DNA from: Verrucomicrobiota bacterium
GTDB lineage: Bacteria; Verrucomicrobiota; Verrucomicrobiia; Limisphaerales; UBA1319
Direction of reading: 5' to 3'
NCBI GenBank assembly: GCA_022711435.1
Contig: JAKLFB010000023.1
Span: 25,068 to 89,067, forward strand
DNA length: 64,000 bases
The position numbers and the translations under genes are program-made. Positions within the stretch are counted from its first letter, which is position 1, and each line of letters opens with the position of its first letter. Under the pieces are notes generated by a model. The model was not told the origin of the DNA. It was given only the letters and a program-made list of their open reading frames with translations, and made no database searches. This document shows positions 17,132 through 24,406 of this stretch, in pieces.

Positions 17132-18994
17132 ATGCCAGCGGAGATTCCAGCGGCGGAGGATGGGGCTCGAGCGGGGGCGGGCCGGTGGAGGATTGCGCGG
17201 CGGATCGAGGACGGTCTGCTGGCGTTCTGCCTGGCGGTGATGGTGCTGCTGCCGCTGCTGGAGATCGCGCTGCGCAAGGTGTTTGGGTGGGGCATATCGG
17301 GCTCGATCGCCTTCACGCAGCACTTCGTTCTGGCGGTCAGCGCCGTGGGCGGGATGGTGGCAGCGCGGGAGAACCGGCTGCTTGCGCTATCGACGTTCAC
17401 GACATTTTTGCCGAAGCGATGGAGGGCGGCGACGGGGGTGTTTAGCGGGGGCTGCGGGGCGGCGATCAGCCTCTGGCTTGCGGTGGGCAGCGGCCAGTTT
17501 GTGGCCAGCAGCCGGCTGATGGGCAAGGCGATCGCCTACGGGATACCGGTCTGGGCTTTTCAGCTGGTCTTGCCGCTGGCGTTCGGGGTCATCGCGCTGC
17601 GCATCTTATGGCACTCGGCGCCGTCATGGAGCGGGCGGTTGGCGGCGGCGGCGTGGATGGGCGCGCTGGTGGTTCTGGGATGGCATCCGGCGGGATCGGC
17701 GGGGGCATGGGCGCCGTGGATGTTGGGCGTGGTGGGGCTGGGAGCGATCCTTGGGATGCCGATCTTCGCTGTGCTGGGGGGGGCGGCCCTGGTGCTTTTC
17801 TGGGGCGAGGATGCGCCGATCGCGTCGCTGGCGATCGACCACTACCGGATGGTGGTGAATCCGTCGCTGCCGACGATCCCGCTGTTCACCCTGGCGGGGT
17901 ATTTCCTGGCGGAGGGCGGGGCATCCCGCCGGCTGGTCCGGGTATTTCAGGCGCTGTTCGCGCATGTGCGGGGCGGGCCGGCGATCGTGACCGCGCTGCT
18001 GTGCGCGTTTTTCACGACCTTCACCGGGGCATCGGGGGTGACGATTTTGGCGCTGGGCGGCCTGCTGCTGCCGGTCCTGGTGGCGGCGCGGTATCCGGAG
18101 CGCCAGGCGCTCGGGCTGCTGACGGGGGCGGGATCGCTGGGCCTGTTGTTTCCGCCCTGTCTGCCGCCGATTCTGTATGCGATTGTGGCGACGACGGCGG
18201 GGACGACGATCACGTTGAAGGAGGTATTTCTGGCGGGGCTGATCCCGGGGGTGCTGCTGGTGGTGCTGACGGGGCTATGGGGGATTCGGCTGGAGCCGAA
18301 GGCGGAAGGGCAGCGGCCGGCCTTTCGGGTTCGAGAGGCGTTCGCCGCGGTGTGGGAGGCGAAATGGGAGCTGCTGCTGCCGGTGGTGGCCCTGGGTGCT
18401 CTGTTTGGCGGATTCGCGACGCCCGTCGAGGCGGCGGCGGTTACGGCCCTCTACGCCTACATCGTCGAGAGCGTCATCTATCGGGACCTGTGGCGGGGAC
18501 GGGATGCGATCCGGGTGATGACGGAGTGCGGCGTGCTGGTGGGGGGCGTGCTGCTGATTCTGGGGGTGGCGATGGGATTCACCAACTACCTGATCACGGC
18601 GCAGATCCCGGACCAGGCGGTCGCATGGGTCCAGCAGACGATCCATTCGCGGTGGGTTTTTCTTCTGGCGATCAACCTGTTCTTGCTGGCGGTCGGCTGC
18701 CTGATGGACATCTATTCGGCGATCATCGTTGTAGTGCCGCTGATCGTGCCGATGGCGAACGCGTTCGGGATCGAGCCGGTCCACATGGCGGTGATCTTTC
18801 TGGCCAACATGGAGCTGGGCTATCTGACGCCGCCGGTGGGGATGAATTTGTTTTTGGCGTCGTATCGGTTTAGGCAGCCGATCTACGTGGTGGCGCGGGC
18901 GGCCTTGCCGATGCTGCTGGTGCTGGGGATCGGCGTGCTGCTGGTGACCTATGTGCCGGTCCTGACGACCTGGCTGCCTTCGGTGATCAAGTAG
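17132..18994 (+). CDS. TRAP transporter permease, fused DctQ-DctM subunits
   Basis: This 620-residue integral membrane protein has two parts. The first 170 residues are a four-helix DctQ-type small subunit (LEIALRKVFGWGISGSIAFT and the following segments). The rest is a DctM-type large subunit, with about 12 membrane helices and family motifs such as SLPTIPLFTLAGYFLAEGG, GASGVTILALGGLLLPVL and ELGYLTPPVGMNLFLA. TRAP permeases use Na+ or H+ gradients to move the substrate delivered by the receptor. Fusion of Q and M is also known in sialic acid systems. The gene starts 12 bases after the receptor stop. Confidence 0.92.
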   Translation: MPAEIPAAEDGARAGAGRWRIARRIEDGLLAFCLAVMVLLPLLEIALRKVFGWGISGSIAFTQHFVLAVSAVGGMVAARENRLLALSTFTTFLPKRWRAATGVFSGGCGAAISLWLAVGSGQFVASSRLMGKAIAYGIPVWAFQLVLPLAFGVIALRILWHSAPSWSGRLAAAAWMGALVVLGWHPAGSAGAWAPWMLGVVGLGAILGMPIFAVLGGAALVLFWGEDAPIASLAIDHYRMVVNPSLPTIPLFTLAGYFLAEGGASRRLVRVFQALFAHVRGGPAIVTALLCAFFTTFTGASGVTILALGGLLLPVLVAARYPERQALGLLTGAGSLGLLFPPCLPPILYAIVATTAGTTITLKEVFLAGLIPGVLLVVLTGLWGIRLEPKAEGQRPAFRVREAFAAVWEAKWELLLPVVALGALFGGFATPVEAAAVTALYAYIVESVIYRDLWRGRDAIRVMTECGVLVGGVLLILGVAMGFTNYLITAQIPDQAVAWVQQTIHSRWVFLLAINLFLLAVGCLMDIYSAIIVVVPLIVPMANAFGIEPVHMAVIFLANMELGYLTPPVGMNLFLASYRFRQPIYVVARAALPMLLVLGIGVLLVTYVPVLTTWLPSVIK

Positions 18995-19054
18995 GCGACC
19001 GGCGGCTGGCAATCGAGGCCCGGCTTCTTGTGCGGGGGGCTGCCGAGGGGCGTG

Positions 19055-19981
19055 TCAGCTCGAGGCGGCGAGGTATCGTTCCACGTCGATGGCGGCGGCG
19101 CAGCCCAAGCCGGCGGCGGTGATAGCCTGCCGATAGGCGCGATCGACGCAATCGCCGGCGGCGAACACGCCGGGCACAGCGGTTTGGGATCCTTGGCTCG
19201 TCCGGACATAGCCCTGCTCGTCCAGCTCGATTTGCCCGCGGAACAGATCGGTATTGGGCGTGTGGCCGATGGCGATGAAGACGCCGGCGCAGGGGAGGAT
19301 CTGCTCCTGGCCGGAGCGGACGTTCTTGAGCCGGACGCCTGTGACCTTCTCCTGGAGGGGATCGAGGATATCAGCGACGACGGAATTCCAGACGGGCTTG
19401 ATCTTGGGGTGGTTGAGGGCGCGTTCGGCCATGATTTTCGATGCGCGGAGGGCATCGCGCCGGTGGACGAGGTGGACAACGGCGGCGAAGCGGGTCAGGT
19501 AGAGGGCTTCCTCGCAGGCGGAGTCGCCGCCGCCGACGACGACGAGCGGCTGATTCCGGAAGACGGGCAGGGCGCCGTCGCAGGTTGCGCAATAGGTCAC
19601 GCCCTTTTTCTCGAGCCTGGATTCGCTCTCGATGCCGAGGCGGCGATGCCCGGCGCCGCTGGCGATGACGACGGACTTGGAGACGACGAGCTGGCCGTCG
19701 GCGGTGATCCAGAACGGGCGTTTGGAGAAATCGACCGATTCGACCGTCGCGAACTGGATGCGAGCCCCGAACTTTTCGGCCTGCCGCTGGAGGCGGCTCA
19801 TCAGCTCGAAGCCGTCGATGCCGTCGGGGAATCCGGGATAGTTCTCGACGATGCTGGTGGTGGTGAGGAGGCCGCCGGGGCTGACGCCGGTGAGGACCAG
19901 CGGATTCAGATTGGCGCGGGCGGTGTAGATGGCAGCGGTGAGCCCGGCGCAGCCGCTGCCGATGATGACCACGTTTTCCAT
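19055..19981 (-). CDS. trxB: thioredoxin reductase
   Basis: This 308-residue protein has an N-terminal FAD-binding GSGCAGLTAAIYTARA motif, the redox pair in YCATCDG, the NADPH-binding VVGGGDSACEEALYL motif and a C-terminal GVFAAGDC FAD-contacting motif. It transfers electrons from NADPH to thioredoxin. The gene follows ilvC by 19 bases on the same strand, so the two may share a transcript. It is separate from trxA, which lies about 9 kb away. Confidence 0.95.
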   Translation of the reverse strand: MENVVIIGSGCAGLTAAIYTARANLNPLVLTGVSPGGLLTTTSIVENYPGFPDGIDGFELMSRLQRQAEKFGARIQFATVESVDFSKRPFWITADGQLVVSKSVVIASGAGHRRLGIESESRLEKKGVTYCATCDGALPVFRNQPLVVVGGGDSACEEALYLTRFAAVVHLVHRRDALRASKIMAERALNHPKIKPVWNSVVADILDPLQEKVTGVRLKNVRSGQEQILPCAGVFIAIGHTPNTDLFRGQIELDEQGYVRTSQGSQTAVPGVFAAGDCVDRAYRQAITAAGLGCAAAIDVERYLAASS

Positions 19982-20000
19982 GGAACGTCGGCGGGGGGGC

Positions 20001-21101
20001 CTAATTGGCTGAGCGGCCGGCGACGCCCCGGGTGGACTTGGCGATGGGACGGGCGGATTCCTTGGGCCGGAGGGCGCGGACGGCGCGGCCGGCTCGCCAC
20101 ATTTCGGATTCGCCCATGGCGCGGAGCTCGGCGGTGAGCAGTTCCTGGTAATTGGGCCGGCCGCAGGCGGAGAGGACGCGGGCGGATTCCTTGCCGGTTT
20201 GGACGCGGCGATAGAGCTCTTTGAAGACGGGGAGCACGGCCTGTTTGAACTTGGGTTTCCAGTCGAGGGCGCCGCGCTGGGCGGTGGCGGAGCAGTTGGC
20301 GTACATCCAGTCCATGCCGTTCTCGTCGACGAGGCGGATGAGGCTTTGGGTGAGCTCCTCGACAGTTTCGTTGAAGGCTTCGCTGGGGCTATGGCCCTGC
20401 TGGCGGAGGACGTCGTATTGGGCCTCCATGATCCCGGCCAGGGCGCCCATGAGGACGCCGCGCTCGCCGGTGAGATCGCTGAAGACCTCCTTCTCGAAAG
20501 TGGTGGGGAAGAGGTAGCCGGAGCCGATGCCGATGCCGACGGCGAGGCAGCGCTCCTGGGCGCGGCCGGTGCAGTCCTGGGCGACGGCGAAGCTGGAGTT
20601 GATGCCGGCGCCGGAGAGGAAGTTGCGGCGCACGGAGGTGCCGGAGCCCTTGGGGGCCACCATGATCACATCGACGTCATCGGGCGGGATGACCTTGGTC
20701 TGATGGCGATAGACGATCGAGAAGCCGTGGGAGAAGTAGAGCGCGTCGCCGGGGTTGAGGTTCCTGCGGATGGCGGGCCAGATGGCGCGCTGGGCGGCAT
20801 CGGAAACGAGCATCTGGATGATGGTGCCCTTCTGGGCAGCCTCCTCGATGTCGAAGAGGGTTTTGCCGGGGATCCAGCCATCCTTGCGGGCGCGGTCCCA
20901 GTCGCGTTTGAACTGCGGGGCTTGGCCGATGATGACACGGAAGCCGTTGTCGCGAAGGTTGAGGGACTGGGCGGGGCCTTGGACGCCGTAGCCGATGACC
21001 GCGATGACCTCGTTCTTGAGGACCTTGCGGGCGCGGGCCATGGAGAACTCACGCCGTGTGATGACTTGTTCCTTCGTTCCGCCGAAATCGATGGTAGCCA
21101 T
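20001..21101 (-). CDS. ilvC: ketol-acid reductoisomerase
   Basis: This 366-residue protein catalyses the NADPH-dependent isomerisation and reduction of acetolactate in valine and isoleucine synthesis. The nucleotide-binding loop is VIGYGVQGPAQSLNLRDNG, followed by the conserved KGSG segment and an acidic, Mg2+-binding C-terminal half. It is longer than the 330-residue class I bacterial enzymes and, with GVQGPAQ rather than SQGHAH, is closer in pattern to the Bacteroidota/fungal-type enzymes. The last 30 residues are basic and probably disordered. No other ilv gene is in the window. Confidence 0.92.
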   Translation of the reverse strand: MATIDFGGTKEQVITRREFSMARARKVLKNEVIAVIGYGVQGPAQSLNLRDNGFRVIIGQAPQFKRDWDRARKDGWIPGKTLFDIEEAAQKGTIIQMLVSDAAQRAIWPAIRRNLNPGDALYFSHGFSIVYRHQTKVIPPDDVDVIMVAPKGSGTSVRRNFLSGAGINSSFAVAQDCTGRAQERCLAVGIGIGSGYLFPTTFEKEVFSDLTGERGVLMGALAGIMEAQYDVLRQQGHSPSEAFNETVEELTQSLIRLVDENGMDWMYANCSATAQRGALDWKPKFKQAVLPVFKELYRRVQTGKESARVLSACGRPNYQELLTAELRAMGESEMWRAGRAVRALRPKESARPIAKSTRGVAGRSAN

Positions 21102-21159
21102 GATCTGTTTTTTTGTTTGTGCGCAGGGGCCCGCTGGCCGCCTGCAGTGTTCATTCCAT

Positions 21160-21177
21160 GCCGCACCGAAGCGCGGC
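21160..21177 (-). terminator. UUCG-tetraloop hairpin between the PfkB gene and ilvC
   Basis: On the minus strand GCCGCGC, TTCG and GTGCGGC form a seven-pair stem with one G-T pair and a very stable UUCG loop. It sits about 50 bases after the kinase stop and 58 bases before ilvC. There is no T-run after it, so it could be a weak terminator, a transcript stabiliser or part of an ilvC leader. Confidence 0.4.
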
Positions 21178-21225
21178 CCCTAGAGATTCAGTCCTCGACG
21201 CGACGGGGTCAATGAGAAAAGGGGC

Positions 21226-22239
21226 TCAGCCGACGAGCGGGGCCAGCTGGGGGATGGAGGCGGCGCCGGTGGTGCCGAGCTGGTGGATGACGATCGAGGC
21301 GGCGGCATTGGCGAGGGCGACGGCCTCGCGGAGCGTGGCGCCGGCGGCCAGAGCGGCGGCGAGGTTGGCGGTCACGGCATCGCCGGCTCCGACGATATCG
21401 ATGGGCCCGCGCTGGGGGAGGGCAGGATCGTGGACGATCTCGCCGGCGGGAGAGGCGCCGAGCAAGCCGAGCTCGGCCAGGGTGACGAAGACGGGGTGGC
21501 CGAGCTGGCGGGCGAGGTGGAGGGCTTGCATCTGGATTTCGGGGAGGGTGGGTGGAGAGCCGGATCCCATCCAGCGGGCCAGCTCGAACGCATTCATCTT
21601 GGCGGTCATGGGCGGGAAATGGCGGAGGCCGCGCCGGCTGTCGCCAATCATGAGGCGCGCGGGGCGGGCGGCGGCGCGGCCCAGGGCTTCGAGGATGCGA
21701 TCGGTGAACAGGCCGGTGCCGGGGCGATCGACCTGTTCGAGGAGGATCCAAGCATCGACGTGGCGATCGAGCTGGGAGATTGCATCGATGAACCGGGATT
21801 CGAGGGGCTGGGGCATGGGGGACCAGTTCTTGAAATCGAGGCGGCTGATCTCCTCGGGGGGGCGGCCGGGATGCATCAGCAAGGGTTTGGTGTAGGTGAA
21901 AGTGCGGCGGTCAGGCGTCTGCAGGAAATGGTCGAGGCGAACGCGCGGCAGGCCGGCCAGGGCGCGGCACAGCTCCCAGCCTTCGCCGTCCTCGCCTGCG
22001 AAGCCCACGGCGTCGATCCGCCCGATGCCGAGCGCATCGAGGTTGTTGAGGATGGTGCCGGCGCCGCCGGGCTGGGCGCGGACGCGCATGACGTTATGGA
22101 CGGCGAGGCCGGTCTCGATCGAGGTCTCGGCGCGCGCGGGATCGATTTCAAGGTACCGATCGAGGCAGTAATCGCCGATGAGCGCGATCCGCAGCTGGGC
22201 GTAGCGCGCGGTGATGGCCTGAAATCGCTCGGGTTTCAT
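21226..22239 (-). CDS. PfkB-family carbohydrate kinase, HldE/RfaE-like
   Basis: This 337-residue protein of the ribokinase fold opens with RIALIGDYCLDRYLEID, similar to the D-glycero-beta-D-manno-heptose 7-phosphate kinase domain of HldE. The GGAGTILNNLDALG segment and the C-terminal DIVGAGDAV motif (catalytic Asp and anion hole) are present. It phosphorylates a sugar, but the identity of the sugar is unknown. No nucleotidyltransferase domain is fused. Its ATG overlaps the stop of the upstream deoxyhypusine-synthase-like gene by four bases, so it is translated as part of a three-gene unit. Confidence 0.85.
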   Translation of the reverse strand: MKPERFQAITARYAQLRIALIGDYCLDRYLEIDPARAETSIETGLAVHNVMRVRAQPGGAGTILNNLDALGIGRIDAVGFAGEDGEGWELCRALAGLPRVRLDHFLQTPDRRTFTYTKPLLMHPGRPPEEISRLDFKNWSPMPQPLESRFIDAISQLDRHVDAWILLEQVDRPGTGLFTDRILEALGRAAARPARLMIGDSRRGLRHFPPMTAKMNAFELARWMGSGSPPTLPEIQMQALHLARQLGHPVFVTLAELGLLGASPAGEIVHDPALPQRGPIDIVGAGDAVTANLAAALAAGATLREAVALANAAASIVIHQLGTTGAASIPQLAPLVG

Positions 22240-23342
22240 GGGGGGATGCTCAACGCGCTGCACACGAGCTGGAGGAAAGAGACGTGATCGAAGCAGACAT
22301 AATGCATTCGGCCGCCCATCCGGGCGAAGCTTTTGCAGAAGCGGAGGTAGTAGGCGGGGTGGGACTTGGGGGGCTCGCCGCGGGACCAGTCCCACTGGCC
22401 GCCGGGCTGAAGGTCGACGACGAAGATGGAGTGGTCGCAGACGGGAGGGCGGCGGTCCTGGGAGCGGAGGTTGTTGACGCAGCTGAGGCTTTTCTCGAAG
22501 ACCTGGGGCGCCATGACGGCCGATCCGAGCGCGAGCACGACGCCGCCGTCGAGCTGCTCGACTGCGGCGGCGAACCGTCGGAAATCGACGGTTGCGGAGC
22601 GGCCGATGACGGCGCCATGGAACATGGGATGGGTGGCGATGATATCGTAGCCGATGCCGGGATGGACGGTGAGGGGGACCTGGTGGCGGAAGGCCTGGGC
22701 GAGGATGGACGCATGCTTCCATGGATGCGGCACGGCGAGGGGGCCGGGCTGCAGGCCATGCTGGAGCATGGCATGGAGGAGGTCGGCGCGGGCGGCTGCG
22801 AGCGGATCGCGGGGGCGGGCGCGGATGGATTCTTCGAGCTCAGCCGGCGATGGGAGCGCGGCACCGTCCTCGAGGATGAACCGTCCGAGGCTGGCGCCAT
22901 AGCCATCGCCGCGGAGGCTCCCGATCCAGAGGGCCAAGTGCAGGAAGCGGCCGGTTTCGTCCCAGGTCCCAAACTGGCCGCGGGCGACGTGATCGCGGAC
23001 GCTTTCGGTGGAGCGGCCCAGGAAGGCGAACTCCCAGTCGTGGATTGTGGCGGCGCCGTTGGTGGCCAGCAGGGTGAGCCAGCGGTCGCGCAGGAGCCGC
23101 TCGATGATGAGGGCGGCGCCGTTGCGGAGCAGGTGGGCGCCGTACATGAGGATGACAGCCCGCTGGCGGCTGCGTGCGGCGCGGATGGCCTCGGCGCACT
23201 GGGCGGCCAAGGCGGCGATGCCGGGCGGGGCGGGCGGGGGAGGGGAATCGGGATCGACCAGGATCTCCTCGACTCGGCTGAGGCTGCGCCGTTCCGCCAG
23301 GGGATAGACGCGGACGCGGGAGAGGTCGAGTTCGTCCATCAT
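22236..23342 (-). CDS. deoxyhypusine-synthase-like protein of unknown function
   Basis: This 368-residue protein is not an enzyme I can name. Its middle (RAVILMYGAHLLRNGAALII and LLATNGAATIHDWEFAF) and later segments resemble the NAD-binding fold of deoxyhypusine synthase and its bacterial paralogues. True deoxyhypusine synthase modifies eIF5A, which bacteria lack, so the role must differ; homospermidine synthases and unknown NAD enzymes are the nearest alternatives. It sits between a HAD phosphatase and a sugar kinase with a four-base overlap to the kinase, which points to carbohydrate metabolism. Confidence 0.55.
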   Translation of the reverse strand: MMDELDLSRVRVYPLAERRSLSRVEEILVDPDSPPPPAPPGIAALAAQCAEAIRAARSRQRAVILMYGAHLLRNGAALIIERLLRDRWLTLLATNGAATIHDWEFAFLGRSTESVRDHVARGQFGTWDETGRFLHLALWIGSLRGDGYGASLGRFILEDGAALPSPAELEESIRARPRDPLAAARADLLHAMLQHGLQPGPLAVPHPWKHASILAQAFRHQVPLTVHPGIGYDIIATHPMFHGAVIGRSATVDFRRFAAAVEQLDGGVVLALGSAVMAPQVFEKSLSCVNNLRSQDRRPPVCDHSIFVVDLQPGGQWDWSRGEPPKSHPAYYLRFCKSFARMGGRMHYVCFDHVSFLQLVCSALSIPP

Positions 23343-23358
23343 GGCAAGGGGTGGGGAT

Positions 23359-24222
23359 TCATGAGGCGGGGATCAGCAGATCCAGGAGCGGGCCGGCGTC
23401 GCGGAAATCGGGGATGACGAGATCGGCGCCGACGCCCAGGAGCCGCTGTCGTTTCCATTCATCCATGCGGCCGGAGCCATTGCGGGCTTCGTCGCTGGCG
23501 ACAGCGACGGCCAGGCCCCCGACCTCCTTGGTGTTCTGGATCTCGACGTAGCCGTCGCCGAACGACAGCAGGCGCTGGCCGGGGATCCGGTGGTCGCGCA
23601 GGATGCGGTCGATGACCATTTTCTTCGAGAAATTGCGGAAATCGTCGAGGGCGCCGTAGATATGGGGGCCGAAGAAGGCATCGATCTGGAGCAGCGCGGC
23701 TTCGCGCCGGACATAGGATTCGTCGGTGCCGCTGGCGAGGTAGAGGGGCAGGCTGCGGCGGCGGAGGATTTCGAGGAGGGTCCGGGCGCCGTGGACCAGG
23801 AGGTCATCGGGCTGGATGGCGCCGGACTGGAGGCCTTGGATGCGGTGGCGGATGCGCTGGTCGAGGCGCCGGAGGTATTCGTGTTTGTACCAGAGCGGCT
23901 CGCGGGGGCTGCCGCCGCGTTCCCGGACGCGATCGGCGAACTGGATCATCTGGTAGATGGTCTGCTTGCCGTTGAGGCGCATGATATCCTCGAAGAGCAG
24001 CTGCCGGATGCCGGCCTCGGATTCGTCGGATCGAGGGGGGAGCATCTCGACGAACATGGGCAGCATGACTTCGGGCCAGCCCTGGCGGATGAGGGAGAGC
24101 GTTCCGTCGAAATCGAAGAGGACGTGGCTGATTTGAGGGCGGGGCTGGAAATGGGGGGCCCGTTCGATCCGGCCGCGGAAGGCGGCCAGCGGTTCGGGCT
24201 GAGGGCCAGTGGCATCGTGCAT
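23359..24222 (-). CDS. HAD superfamily hydrolase
   Basis: This 287-residue protein has HAD motif I, LFDFDGTLS, with the nucleophile Asp at residue 37 and the acid-base Asp at 39. Motif II is likely in LASGTDESYV, and the Mg2+-binding motif IV is FGDGYVEIQ. A helical cap lies between motifs I and II, as in subclass I phosphatases. The fold predicts a sugar phosphate or other small phosphate ester as substrate. The gene leads the unit with the deoxyhypusine-synthase-like and PfkB genes, 16 bases downstream. Confidence 0.85.
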   Translation of the reverse strand: MHDATGPQPEPLAAFRGRIERAPHFQPRPQISHVLFDFDGTLSLIRQGWPEVMLPMFVEMLPPRSDESEAGIRQLLFEDIMRLNGKQTIYQMIQFADRVRERGGSPREPLWYKHEYLRRLDQRIRHRIQGLQSGAIQPDDLLVHGARTLLEILRRRSLPLYLASGTDESYVRREAALLQIDAFFGPHIYGALDDFRNFSKKMVIDRILRDHRIPGQRLLSFGDGYVEIQNTKEVGGLAVAVASDEARNGSGRMDEWKRQRLLGVGADLVIPDFRDAGPLLDLLIPAS

Positions 24223-24406
24223 GGACAGATGGGCCGCCGTCCGGAGAGGCGACAGCCTGGATTGTGGCTTTACGGTGAATCGGCCGGAAAGTCAACGGCG
24301 AGCGTTCGGAGTGGGCGATTCAAGGCCTCTGTGAATCCCATGGATCGAATCGACAATGTTGATTTGGTTGACGTCTCCAGGAGGCAACAGGTAACTCATA
24401 GCGCGC

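Noticed and set aside
21226..22722. Extended 498-residue version of the PfkB kinase
   Set aside because: The first 161 residues are Arg/Pro-rich and overlap the deoxyhypusine-synthase-like gene; the ATG at 22239 fits the family start.
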